This document shows positions 11,476-22,846 of a DNA stretch of 64,000 nt, one piece after another (positions within the stretch are counted from its first letter, which is position 1; every line of letters begins with the position of its first letter). This DNA comes from Pisolithus tinctorius. Its lineage: Eukaryota > Basidiomycota > Agaricomycetes > Boletales > Pisolithaceae. The stretch covers positions 1,922,001-1,986,000 of the forward strand of contig JANFAH010000003.1 in NCBI GenBank assembly GCA_024663395.1, given 5' to 3'. A program made the position numbers and the translations under genes. A model generated the notes under the pieces. That model was not told the origin of the DNA. It did no database searches and saw nothing but the letters and a program-made list of their open reading frames with translations.

Positions 11476-13517
11476 TCATCGGGCAGACTGTCGTTTTTGT
11501 CTGTCGATTTTTTTGCGCTTTTCCTTCAGTGCATCGTGCTGTCGAAGCATGAGCAACGCAATCAACGTCGAAAAGACTATATCACGAACCTCGGCTGCCT
11601 GCTTCCTCTGGCTGTGCTTCATCCTCTCGTACAACTTGCGCTTCTTGTTACTCAACAACACCTTACTCATATCCTCCTCGTCGCATCGCTTGGCAGTTTT
11701 GCCCCCCACTCCACGGCGCGTGGTCTGTAGCTTCTTTACTTCTGTCTGGAATTCATCGTACTCGACTCCCGCAACTTCTGCAGCCAACTCTGCGGCGCGC
11801 AGAGATTCTGCATCGACGTGCACAGGTACAGCTTCCTTCGTCCCACCTTTCACTTCTTCGCTCTCACTTTCGGCTCCCCCTACTTCCTCATTCTCTTCAT
11901 GAATGGACGCTCCTGATTCGTCCTCGGACAAAGGTGCAGTCGGGTCATAAGCGCCGGGTTTGGCATCGAATGGTGACAAGTGAGGTGGAAGAGTCGCGCC
12001 TTGACGATAGAGATCTTCAAGGAGTATCCGTCCGGCGTTAATGCAGTCTACAACCCATTGTGGCTGCACGTCTTTTCGCCTTCCTTTTTGCTCATTTCCT
12101 TCGCAAGACTCGTTATTTCTGGTAACTGCGGGTCTATCGATGACGACATGAGTGATGCTCTCATCGGATTCAGTGAAAGGCGATCCGCTCCCAGAAGACA
12201 CGGGCCACCCCACGCGACCTCCAAAAGAGCGAATTAAAAACTCGAACACAGGTCGTGAAACCTCACGTGACAGGAAAAATGTATATGGCGAGAAGAGAGA
12301 TGAGGAATTCGACCTAGGAACTGAAGATAACGATTGCAAAGTAGGAAGCGATGCTGTCGGGCTGGAATCATTGGCGGATGGATGAGGGACGAATTCCTCG
12401 TCTACCTCCGTTGCCTTGGGTGGGTCATCGACAACGTCCATGGACTCAACACGACCAGTTGGTGATTTCCCTGTAGCGATGCTCTTGATCGCTTGGCGGA
12501 CTTCCTTTGATGAGGCCTTTTTCGCAGTATTGTTTGGTTCAAGAGCCGCGACTTTGCGGTCGGCTACCTGGAGACTAAATGCGCCGATGCCCGCCCCAGC
12601 TTCATCTCGAGTTGTATCCAGGGGAGGAGGATAAATTAGCCCGGCGTCTGTGTAAAGCTTGAAGAACACGAAACCCAGCAGCGTCTGATAGAGCTCCAAG
12701 AAAGTAAGCATCACCCGGACGTCTACGTCAGAAGGGACCTGGTAGAATCTCTGTAAGGGTGAAAAGTATCACAACCGAATACTTACATTCTGAGTGAACT
12801 GATAGGGTACAAGCCATGTTACATTCTGATCCATGACGTCTGCCTGATAATAGATCCCCTTGATCGACAAGAAGACCTTCTTGAGCGACCGTGAATGCAT
12901 TATATATAACTGCCATTCGGCAGCGAGACGGGAACAATTAGCTACCAGCGCAGCGGAAACGCGGTCGTTCGCTGGAAGCGAGGCAAAAAGGAATATCATG
13001 CATAATGCATCGTCGATGTCCCTCACAGCGTCAATAAATGTGGGGTATCTGCAAAGTGCGTCAGCGTGTCCGAAATTGTGCCTTCCACTGGTCACTATCA
13101 AACCTCTCTTTTATGATATGATCCAGCTTATACGAAGGTTTTTGCTCCTCCAGGTGTTTCGCGATACTCCACTCACCCCTTCCGAGTGCACGGGAGATTT
13201 TCTTTGCGAATGCTTTATGGTCTCGCAATTTGTTCAGGACAGGCTCGTGCAGAAGATACGCAATATCTTTCGCATAATAGAAGGATGTCGGTGCAGTCGA
13301 CCCCTTGTTGGCCTTCTTCTTGTTTCGCGGCTCGCGAGGAAATATGCCTATCGATAGGCCATGTGAGATCAAACCCAACGAATACTGAGACCCAACCTTT
13401 TAAAATGCACAACCGTCTGAAATCAGCCAGTGAGCATTGCAACTTTTTCACCGCGGTAGAACGCGTCATATAAGCCTTGGCTGCGCCTGCCTTCCCCTTC
13501 TTCCTTAAGCGTCCCAT
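11476..13517 (-). CDS. NOP7: NOP7/Pescadillo, 60S ribosome biogenesis factor
   Basis: Pescadillo homolog, the BRCT-bearing member of the Nop7-Erb1-Ytm1 (PeBoW) complex needed for 27S pre-rRNA processing in the nucleolus. Exons 13517-13397, 13347-13104, 13048-12787 and 12750-11476 give 633 aa. The start [20 protein letters not shown] is the conserved N-terminus; the Pescadillo_N block follows with [35 protein letters not shown] and [19 protein letters not shown]. The BRCT domain lies at about residues 345-450 ([45 protein letters not shown]). An acidic stretch and a basic coiled C-terminus ([28 protein letters not shown]) complete the fold. One intron (12751-12786) is only 36 nt. Start codon lies 111 bp from that of Sm-D2 on the other strand. 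Confidence 0.96.
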
Positions 13518-13628
13518 GGTGTTGTCTTGGGCCTGAACGATGCAAGGCAAGAAGGTTATGCATAATTCATCGCAGAATATTTGTTTGTCCAAACCAAACA
13601 AAGTCGCCCTTCTCATCATACCCCGATC

Positions 13629-14206
13629 ATGAGGTGAGGAATACACAAACGTAGGAGCGTCCCAACTCATCCGCTTCTAGTCAATACGTTCACGTCCCAA
13701 AATCAGAGCTAGACGAAGCTCAGCTCCGTCAACTGGAGGAACACGAGATCAGCCAAGGTCCACTGTCAGTCCTACAGCAAGCCGTACGCAACAATGCGCA
13801 GGTACTCATCTCCCTGAGGAATAACAAGAAATTGCTAGCGCGCGTGAAGGCGTTTGACAGACATAGCAACATGGTAAGTTGAGATTTCTTCCGTATTTCA
13901 TCGTTGTTCGTATTTTGCAGGTTTTGGAGAATGTCAAGGAGGTAATCTTCTCGGTCACGTCTCCACTTCCAAGACTAATGATTGACCGCACAGATGTGGA
14001 CAGAGACACCAAAGGGGAAGAACAAGCAGCCCCTGAACAAAGATCGCTTTATCAGCAAGATGTTTCTGCGGTTAGTGTTCCGTTCGGCTGGGGTACTGTT
14101 TGTCTGATACCCTTCGCAGTGGTGATTCCGTCATCTTAAGTGCAATGCTATTTCTTTCACCTCGTTTGTCACCTGACCCTTTACAGTTCTTCGAAACCAG
14201 GCTTGA
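13629..14206 (+). CDS. SMD2: Small nuclear ribonucleoprotein Sm D2
   Basis: Core spliceosomal Sm protein D2, split into six tiny coding exons: 13629-13633 (ATGAG), 13681-13873, 13921-13941, 13994-14070, 14120-14139 and 14187-14206. Joined they give 111 aa, close to the family's usual 110-120. Sm1 is in exon 2 ([39 protein letters not shown]) and continues in the 21-nt exon 3 (VLENVKE); exon 4 encodes MWTETPKGK and FISKMFLRG, and exon 5 completes Sm2 (GDSVIL). All introns are 47-52 nt and every junction restores the known Sm-D2 sequence order. It forms a heterodimer with Sm D1 in the Sm ring on U1, U2, U4 and U5 snRNAs. Because of its short exons no long open frame marks this gene. Confidence 0.93.
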
Positions 14207-14540
14207 AATGGCCGCGTCTGGCAATTCACACCAAGTCTCGCAAATCTATCGATCATCGTGTGTGCATTGTTACACTTGCACGACTGGACCGAGAGATCCC
14301 AAAAAATTCACTGCGTATGAATGGTACAAGAGTAGCCTGTGCAAAATACGGAGCAAGTTCGCATGTAGATCGTCCACGAAATGCAAAGTCGTAATTGTCA
14401 AGAATAGTTCCTAGATTTTGAGTGAGAAACAGCACTCGAGTCATGATCCACACCGAAGTAGTAGATTCCTGTATGCCATGCGGTTGTGGAGTTTTGAACC
14501 GAAGTATACTCGTTCGAAGCACAGACTCAAGTCACAAGTG
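14207..14540. other. Convergent intergenic spacer
   Basis: 334 bp between the stop codons of Sm-D2 (plus) and the LYR-motif gene (minus). Contains the two 3' ends; no other feature is recognised. Confidence 0.4.
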
Positions 14541-14867
14541 TCAAGAGACCCGCAGGACTTGACGTAACTCGCGGAGGGTAGTATTTATTCTGCTTTCTAT
14601 GACGCCCTAACCAGAGACATGAGGTTCGGAGAGGCGATGGAAAAGTCTAAGCTACTCACGACATCTGTCAAGTGTTTATTGCGCTCGATTTCACCTCGAA
14701 ACCATGCTACTGTCTCCGAACGAGCAGCTGGATCTGGTATGGCTAGAAGAAATGGTGGCCATCTGAGCGGAGAAAAAGTTAACGACCATACATCGTGAAG
14801 CCCTTGTAACCTGACGGTACAGATTTAAAACTTCTTTTTGTAAAACGAAATGCTTGAGAGTGAGCAT
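14541..14867 (-). CDS. LYR-motif mitochondrial protein (LYRM2-like)
   Basis: Small Complex1_LYR family protein. Exons 14867-14792, 14742-14660 and 14606-14541 give 74 aa. The N-terminus reads MLTLKHFVLQKEVLNLYRQ, containing the defining L-Y-R triplet followed by arginine-rich helix residues; the middle has IPDPAARSETVAWFRGEIER and the last helix LRELRQVLRV. LYR proteins bind acyl carrier protein in mitochondria and assist respiratory-complex or Fe-S assembly; the LKHF start and length fit LYRM2, an assembly factor of complex I. An alternative ATG six bases upstream exists (14873). The second splice acceptor was placed at 14743 because only that choice keeps the IPDP block in frame. Confidence 0.8.
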
Positions 14868-15092
14868 ACACATGGCCGGGTCTTCGCTGGCGGTGTCTTA
14901 TGTGGCCAGGTTTGGTCAGCGTGAGGAGTGGTCACAACAGTCTCAGAGCCGTCCCAGCAAGCGAAGTCCTTACAGTGCTACTGCGAGGGCAAAGACCAAG
15001 TTGCAAGCGGTCAAGTTCACACAAACCTGTTCCTTTTTTCTTTTCTTTTTTTTTTCTCTCCATAGATTTGCCATCTCTTCAGAGTTCAGACC

Positions 15093-18000
15093 ATGTCGCT
15101 GCTAGCAGAGAACGGCGCAACTGCTGTCGGCCCTTCTCAACCATCAGGTGCTGCTGTGGATGCTTTATCGGACGGTCTCTCCAATGTCTCCCTTCAAAGT
15201 GTCGATACACCCGACCCCAAAGATCTTCCTAGTTCTGTTCTCCCCGTGCCGCGAGGCGACTCGGTACCTCGACCATTCGTCATGTATTCTCGTTTTCAGC
15301 TTCTCTCCCTCTACAAATCTCCCTTGGTAAAGATTCCAGATGGCATGCCCGTACTGAAGGACTGGTTTGGGTATACGTCACCCCTCTTTCAATAATTCAT
15401 ATGCTCAGTACACGTTTACAAGGATCGACAACGAGCAAAGTATCTCTAAAAAGGATTCTGAGATCTCGATGGGCTCTGGTAACGCTCGAGATAGGCGGTG
15501 AGTGTGATGTTCACTCTTACTTCTGGATCTTTCCACTCACTCACGATGCTAACTCCATAGATTCCGTCGTGATGCAGACGACGGTGGTATGCGCTTACCC
15601 TGTTAATTAATTGACTGCCTGACCATTCCCAGGTCAATGTAGACCATCATTTCGGGGAACCACCGTCACACAACCATCTCAAATGGGCAACTTCAAACAC
15701 CAGTCTATCCGTACAGCAGAACGCGAGCGAGAAAGAGAAGTCGACAGGGAACAAGACCGAGATTCGAAAGTTAAAGAGGGACATGAACGGCTGCGCAATG
15801 TGGGTGTTAATGCAGCAACTTTTTCTCGACTGCATTAACATCTTCCCTCTGCAGTTGTCTGACAAGTATGACCGCGACCGGCGTGCAATCTCCTCACTCT
15901 CTCAGCTACGGTCCAAAGATCGTGAAGTTACCCCTCACCTTGCCAATTCTGGGTCGCGTATCGCTGCGCAAGGCCAGCAAGTGCTGAGCGCACGTACCAC
16001 TGATGGCCGAGAGTCCTCCAAAAAGAAAGATGGAGAATCCACGGAAGATTGGCGGAGAGGTTTGTCGTTTCTGCGGCGTCCTACTTTAGTATGCTGATTC
16101 ACTCATCCTCTTAGGTACGGAATCGTCTCGTCCTGCAAGGGAACGTAAGTACTTTGATTTGCTCCACTGGATTATTAGTGAACTTCAACAGGACCCGAAA
16201 ACGGCCGTAGGGAACGAGAAGATCGTGAGCGTGATCGCGAAAGTCCCCGCTCTAGAGTACAGGATTCCTCCAGAATGCGGAGAGATGGCGACCGGGAGAG
16301 TGATAGGCGGACTGATCGCGAGGATCGGCTTGGAGATGTAGGTTACCGGAGGGATCTGGACGACCGTGACAAGGATTACGATCGGGAATCCGAAGCGGAC
16401 GATCCCAGGAGGTGGAGGGACGATGGCAAGAGAGAGGAGCGACTGGCTGCCAGGCGTGAACGGGAATACCGCGAAAGAGAGCGCGAGAGGTTGGCTTGGG
16501 ACGGGATATGGGTAACTGATGACCGTGATAATCGAGGCAAAAGGGCAAACGGTCGGGAGCGAAGGGTCGGCGACGACGCCAAAGATCGACACGAGCGCAA
16601 AGACCGTGAACGGGAGAAAGAACCTGCGTGGATGGATACGTATATTCCAAGTAGCAGTGGGAGTGGTTTCACTATGCAGCGCCCCGACGGTGAACTTGAC
16701 GGCATCCAAGCCTTCAAGAAGGAGCTCCGAGAGAAAGAACAGAAAAATCAAGTTCCATCGAGCGACGGCGAGCCTCTTCCCGACTCCTCCCCCAAAACTG
16801 AGTTGCCGGTCCCGAAACCCGAAACCCAACTAGACGAAATCCAGCTTTTCAAGTTAATGATGAGACGAGAAGAAGAAAAGAGAAATACAGACATTCCTGT
16901 AGCATCATCGCCCCGTCCCCCTGAGACTGTCGCGGAGAATGCATCATTGTCCAACAAGGATAGCAATTTTGAAGGTGCGCCCCTTCGCTTGAGGTATCTT
17001 AGCCAGACTAAGCCGGTGCCCCAGTAGCTCAAGAATCCAAGAGCGACTTTGCTACGTGTCTCTCCACCTCGTCGAAAAGAGGTACACCTTTACTGAGCGT
17101 TACATCAACCGAGGAAGCTGCCAGTACTGTGTCCAGGCCGCTGCTTGTCCCTGACTCTGTTTCTTCTTCACCTTCCGTTATCACAAGTTGCGACAGGCAA
17201 GAACCCCTTGAGAACCCGTCTTCTGTAAATTCTAGGCTTTTCCAAGCCCATGCAAATTCCGAGTTGGCATCTCTTCATGACAATGTGATGCTGGCCACGG
17301 ATGTTTCTACAGTTCCAAGTCAAGATGTCCCATCCAACAATGCAGTGGGATCTAGATTACTTGCTCTGGCATCCCGGTCTTTACAGAACCCCATTGGGCC
17401 GCCACGGTCTGCTGCTATGCAAAGCCCGGTGTCGTTTTCACAGAAGAATAACCTCGTTCGGATGAATATGCCTGCAGGCGCCGCAGCAAATCACATACAC
17501 GCCCTCGGTGACATCCCAGCACAAAATCCACCTCAGTCAGAGGTCTTATCATCTCTCAGCGGGTTTTATCCTTTCGATGAGCATCGAAACGGGACGCCCT
17601 CGTCAGATGCTATGTTCCGTCATCCGCTGGGACAGGCCATCACCGAACAGGTATCCGTGACGGAAACTGGGGCCGGTCTTCCTGGTAATACCTCAGGCCC
17701 GCCGTTAGATTGCGTCAACTTCGGACCTGCAGCGGCGAAAGGCAGTCGATTCGCCAAATTCTTCGATGGGAAGAGAGAGAATCAACCCCCGCCTCCGAAA
17801 GGGTTTGCGGGTAATTCAGGCCCTGCTTCCCAGAAGGCGGACATGGGTGTCCTACACCCGCCTAGCAACGCGGACGCCAAAGCAATGGAAGACATTTTTG
17901 CGATGCTGAACAATTCAGCCTATGTAAGTCAAAAATTCTTGCAGTTGCCGTTCGTCTCAACGTTTCCCTTGCAGGCTCAGAGGCTTAATTCTGTCCCCGA

Positions 18001-18913
18001 AATGCCAAACCTTGATCATCTAGGGTCGCAACCTACTAATCTTCACCCTCTACAACCTCCCCAACCCCAACCACCCACCCACGCGCGCCCAGACTCTCTA
18101 TACGATAGCCTTTTAGATGACAGAAACTTTGTACCAGATGGGATGGTCCCTGGTCTCCGGTCTTTGCCACCTCCCCGTATCCGCCAGAACGCCGCAGTGT
18201 TCTCGGATGTCCAGGATGATCCTTCACAATTCAATGTTCAGCGAGGCTCCGCGCAGATGTATCAAGGTGCCATACCATCTATTCATCTACCCCATACTAA
18301 TGTAGGGAGGAGTGGCACTCTCCCTGTGCAAAATACTCAGCACCGTGGCGGACCGTCACCCAACCCTCTCGCTCCCGCACAGCGCTTGCCCCCTGGCTTG
18401 GCTAACCTTGGTGGACGACCTCCCCACGACCCCAACCCGTTCGTCAATGCTTCCATTGGTCTTGCAAATGGCAATATTCACGGTGGCCTGCATGGCAACG
18501 GGCCAGCTCAGCAGCCTTTCACTAACTATCAACAAGCTGCTAGCCTAGGCTTCAGTGGCGGTCCTCAAGTACGTATGCCCCACCCCGTGCACCAGTTGCA
18601 GGGTGCACTTGTGCACAACCCGTTGCAAGGACTCATTCATCCTGCCAACTTGGGGACAAGTCATGCACAACTGCTTGGTCTCGGGGGAGCTGGTGGATAT
18701 CCTGGCGGTTTGCGAGGGCCGAACGCCGGCTTTGGACAAGGGCCTCAAGGACAGCCGCCACACATGTCATTAAGGCAACACCAGCAACCACAGCAGATTC
18801 CTCCACACATGTTGCCTCTTCACTTCCAGCCGCAAGGTCTGGGCGCCGCTAACAACCAGCCTGCTCACGATCTGATGTCACTTTTGATGAGTGGTGGCCG
18901 TAGGGTTGAGTAA
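15093..18913 (+). CDS. Long Arg- and Gln/Pro-rich protein, eIF4E-transporter-like
   Basis: Nine exons: 15093-15370, 15423-15497, 15561-15586, 15633-15799, 15855-16059, 16115-16144, 16192-16974, 17025-17923 and 17975-18913, giving 1133 aa with every junction in frame. Residues about 60-95 contain MYSRFQLLSLYKSPLV, which resembles the YxxxxLL eIF4E-binding helix of 4E-T/Cup (Y-S-R-F-Q-L-L). A long block (about 120-420) is rich in RD/RE/ER dipeptides, followed by EPAWMDTYIP and two repeats of the type LDGIQAFKKELREKE / LDEIQLFKLMMRREEE. The C-terminal half is Pro/Gln/Gly/His-rich and disordered, ending QPAHDLMSLLMSGGRR. That layout (4E-binding motif at the N-terminus, then a long disordered tail) is the one found in eIF4E-transporter proteins of P-bodies. 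Family assignment is an inference from motif and layout. Confidence 0.6.
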
Positions 18914-21484
18914 CGAACTTGTTGGCTCTTCTGCCATAGCTTCAGGACTACCGTAACCTCTGTTTCCGTTTACCTGTCGTCGGATCACGCTGGACACGTT
19001 GACGTTCTTTATCGATATTGTGTTTCGACCGCTCGTTCCACTTTTCTGACTCACTCTCCAGTCGTACTTATATATGATCTAGTACAGTTTGTTACGCAGG
19101 AGTAACGTTTCTTTGTACATCCAAACTGCGAGCGATCTATAGTTCTACACGTTCTAAACCTCTCCAAATGGGGCGAAGTTCACTGTGCAGCCGTGCATCT
19201 CTCATGGTCAGATGCTGCAAGTGGTACGTACTGCATCGAAGGGTTCGCGGGTTACGTGGTTTCACATTGTCACGAGTGAAACTATGGAACTATCTTGGCT
19301 GGCGAATCCCAAGCGGTTCTAGTGGCTCCCGCGGCTTGAAACCGGTACTCTGCCCAGGTTAACTTGAGATCCTCCGCGGTTTGGGCTCGACTATCTACAG
19401 CCGCTGTAGTCCTTCGATGCGTATCCGTGCATAACGCAATCGCCCTGGGCATACCCATGTAGGGTATTTGCAACTACCGCTGCAAGGATTCTACTCGGTT
19501 GCAGCGCATGGCAGACACTGGAAGCTGTCACCGGAGATCAGGTCATCAATTCGTAATTTGGGAACCGGGTAGGTTCGATGGGCGAAGGGCGGATGATAGA
19601 CGGGGGTGATAAGACGTGACTGATGGGAATGGACCCTGTGGGAGAAGTATTCCCAGAGACGTCACTAATTGTCGTGTGCAGTGTAGTTCAATATATGTAC
19701 AGACAGATAAGTATCAGTTAGCAAGATGGTACAGGGTTCGGTTGTGTTGTACGAGTGATCAGCGAGATGAGGACGTCGACGAAGACGACGCCGACGACGA
19801 CGAGGGGCACCGCTCGAGGTAGCCACTGGGCGGCCGATGAGTTACTTACATAAAGCAGACGATAACAACCGCAGGATAAACCGGCCTCGTTGCCTGCAGG
19901 CGTGCAACGTGGACTTCTTGTCACTACCAAATCAGATTAATCCCCCTCAATGAATGAATAATTTTCACCGAGAATCGACAAGGGACGACTTGACCGCTAG
20001 AAAGAAACAAAGCACAAACCAAAACACGCCTTCCTTCCAACGCTCTCTCTCTCCCTTTCTTTCTTTGTGCGATTGCAAATTTCGCGCCCTCCTCACATTC
20101 ACTCTTCAACCAAACCACTCACCCCGGCGACGCCCGTCTTGTTGACGAGTCGAAGCCACTGGAAGCGTGCCTTGGCAGCTCGTGGTGTACCACGCTCTCG
20201 ATTTAAGTTCGAGTCCATCGTCTTATAGTTGTTGCGCTGTGTCCCACTTCCAAACACCCAACTCACCCGTCCCTCCTTTTAACTGTCTCTCCTTCTGCTA
20301 TCCATTCGTAACCACTTGCATTGCAATAATCGTCACTCCCGTCTGTCTTTACCCTTCTCCAGAACTACATATACCACCGCAGCGCACCAAATCGATCGAC
20401 TGTGAGTTGTTCGCACTAATGTATTGATCATGATCAGTTGAAGGGCCGCTACAGCAAACTCCTTTTTTCTTGGGTACGGCGGTCAATTTTCGCTTACTGG
20501 AACCCGAATTCTAGTTATCTGACTGACCTATAGACACAAGCACATTACACGAGATTCGTCTGCACTACTTAGGGTGAGTTGATTTTCCTGACACACGACG
20601 TCATATGTGAGCTCGCTGTAAAACGTGGACCGTGGGAAGCACCCGCCCAAGCGGGGGGTGCCTTGGCGGTTGATGGTCTCATGGGTGGGCGTAGAGGCGG
20701 CCACCGTTCCTTGCTGTCTTCCCTTTTGCTGGCAGAAGGCATACTCACGTTATTGGGCGCGTCCTATATGTTGGAAGGCCCACGGGCAAAGACATCCGAG
20801 GGATTTGTCTCAGGTTCCTCAATAATGACCGACTTGACAGCTTTGTGCTGTCGTTATGTATATCGAGTTTTTCCATTGCAAGTTTTTATTATTTTACCCT
20901 TGACTTCTCGCTGCAATAATTTCGCCGAATTTTCCTTTTTCGATTTCTTCTTTTATAATAATACCTTCCGACTTTGACGCGGCCCTGCGTTCCAACACCA
21001 AGCACTGCTTCCAGCGGTTCTCTTCTATGTCTCTTTCCGTTCACTTTTCTGTTCACCAAACCCGAGGCCGCCTTTCCTAGCCTTCACCTCTCCTTATACC
21101 CTGACTCCGGATCATCACGCTGACCACGCTTCATTATTACCAGTCCATTCGCTCGCGACTCGCGACTGCCACCCACTTCCGTTTGCTTTCTACTCGTCGT
21201 TCCCTCGGTGCGCGAAACTATATTGCATGACCATTATTCCCGTTGTAGTAAGTCGCCTATCACCCATCGTCTACCCTCCCACGTCAGACGGATCAAATTG
21301 GCACTATGAGTCTCTGAAACCTCTGTTGGGCATCCGGAGTGCCTCTGCGCGAGCTTCTGTTGCGCTCATGCTAATGGCGCTTGTGTGCTCGGCCATTTCG
21401 TATGTTGCTTGCTGACTACCCTTTCCTTCCTCAGTCGGATATTGGTCAAACGCGCCCAAAGCTTGATTCCGCTGCCACTCAGTC
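18914..21484. other. Long intergenic region and cyclin leader
   Basis: 2.57 kb without a convincing conserved protein. The left part holds the 3' end of the 4E-T-like gene and a short GAC-rich run (19767-19803). From about 20000 to 21480 the plus strand is pyrimidine-rich with several CT-rich tracts, typical of a promoter and long leader in basidiomycetes. A probable leader intron lies at 21402-21436 (GTATGT..CTCAG). It may contain untranslated exons of the downstream cyclin gene. Confidence 0.4.
21227..21415 (+). promoter_or_regulatory. Candidate upstream ORF in the cyclin leader
   Basis: A 62-codon open frame with its own ATG lies 257 bp upstream of the cyclin ATG on the same strand. Its protein resembles nothing known, and a predicted leader intron (starting within its last codons) would change its end. 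If transcribed it would act as a uORF. Budding yeast CLN3 is known to be restrained by a leader uORF, so this deserves a transcript check; by sequence alone it is speculative. Confidence 0.25.
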
Positions 21485-22846
21485 ATGAAGGACATCTCCA
21501 TATCGTCTTACCGAAGCTCTCGAAATGTGGCATATCCGAAGAGACGCCCATCGCCCTATGGTATCTCAAAGTCCCACAAAACTCCCATTCTCGGACCTCC
21601 ACCTGCTTGTAGGCTGTCCACCTACTCTGCGAAGTCTACTTTCCTCCAGCAAAGACAACGCGAAGCGCAAATTACCGCTCTGAGGCGTCAGGGAGTACTT
21701 TTAGAAGAGGAGTATCGTGAGGACATCCGTCTCTACATGCACGAAATGGAGGTCAGTCAAGAGCAGAGTCTCCAACACAGTTGTTGATTTCAGCGGTAAT
21801 CCCGCTATCAGAGATACACCATGTCATCTTCTCAATCTATGGATCAGCAACCTGAAATCCGATGGCACATGCGTCCATGTCTGGTCGATTTCCTCGTGGA
21901 GATTCACTTTGCGTTTCGCCTCCGACCGGAAACTTTATACCTTACCCTGAACGTCGTGGATCGCTACGTGTCGCGCCGCATTGTGTATATCAAACACTAC
22001 CAGCTTGTCGGCTGCGCCGCCCTTTGGATCGCTGCCAAGTTTGAAGATGCGAAGGAACGCGTTCCCACAGTCCAGGAATTAGCACAGATTTGTCGTGAAA
22101 CATACGATGAGTCTGCCTTCATCCAAATGGAAGGGCATGTGCTTGCAACCATACAGTGGACACTCGGCCATCCAACCGCAGAAGCATGGCTTAGATTGAT
22201 GTGCTGCGACCCTTTCATTGAAGAAGAAAAAGTGCAACACGTTGCCCGCTTTCTGATGGAGATAACGCTGTTTTACCGTGAATTCGTCAAGTACACGCCA
22301 TCATCGATCGCGCTTGGTGCCCTTACTCTCGCCCGTTTCCTATGTGGCAAACCTCGTCGTATGTTTGAGGAGACGAACGAATGCAGGGAGATTGTAGAAC
22401 TGCTCGATAATCGGCTAGCCAAACGTGTCAATGACCTCTCGGAGACTTTGGTGAAGAAATACTCATATGCATTCTATTCCAAGGCGGCAACGTTCGTTCT
22501 CCAGTTTTATCTCCAAGGCGGGCGTTTCTCGTGGCACCACCTGGTGCCATTCCCCGTTACTCCGACGCGTTCTTCTGTTTCTGGTACAAGCACGCCGATA
22601 TCTGATACCTCCGACGAATTCCCCCTCACACCAACGAGCCCTGTCTTGTTTTCGTCAGACCCATTCTCGAGTCCCCTTTCATCTGACGACGATAAGGAGA
22701 ATTTACCCTCTGCGTTTGAACCCGTCCTCAACAAACAACGTATGGAGGTCCCACCCGATCACTACCTTCCTCACGAATATCTCACGCTCAGTCGACCCGC
22801 CCTGCATAATTTGAACGGTTCTCCTCGGGTGACTACTGTATCGTAA
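21485..22846 (+). CDS. G1/S-type cyclin
   Basis: Cyclin-box protein that activates a CDK at G1/S. Exons 21485-21751 and 21812-22846 give 433 aa. The start codon follows an in-frame stop just upstream, and no earlier ATG is in frame. The cyclin N domain includes YREDIRLYMHEME, the sentinel WHMRPCLVDFLVEIHFAFRL, then TLYLTLNVVDRYVSRR and LVGCAALWIAAKFEDAKERV, with FIQMEGHVLATIQWTLGHPTA leading into the C-terminal fold. The lysine and glutamate that contact the CDK are present (AAKFED). The C-terminal 110 residues are Ser/Thr/Pro-rich with SDDDKENLP, a composition usual for phosphorylation-driven degradation of G1 cyclins. Most similar in general shape to basidiomycete Cln1-type cyclins; B-type identity is less likely because no destruction box is seen. 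Confidence 0.85.

Noticed and set aside
19767..19803. GAC/GAC-rich run as a coding acidic tract
   Set aside because: The frame is short, starts within non-coding sequence and has no neighbours with coding character. Treated as low-complexity DNA.
20160..20230. Possible tRNA because of GTTCGAGTCC near 20207
   Set aside because: The bases around it do not form a T-arm stem, and no matching acceptor or anticodon arm is found.
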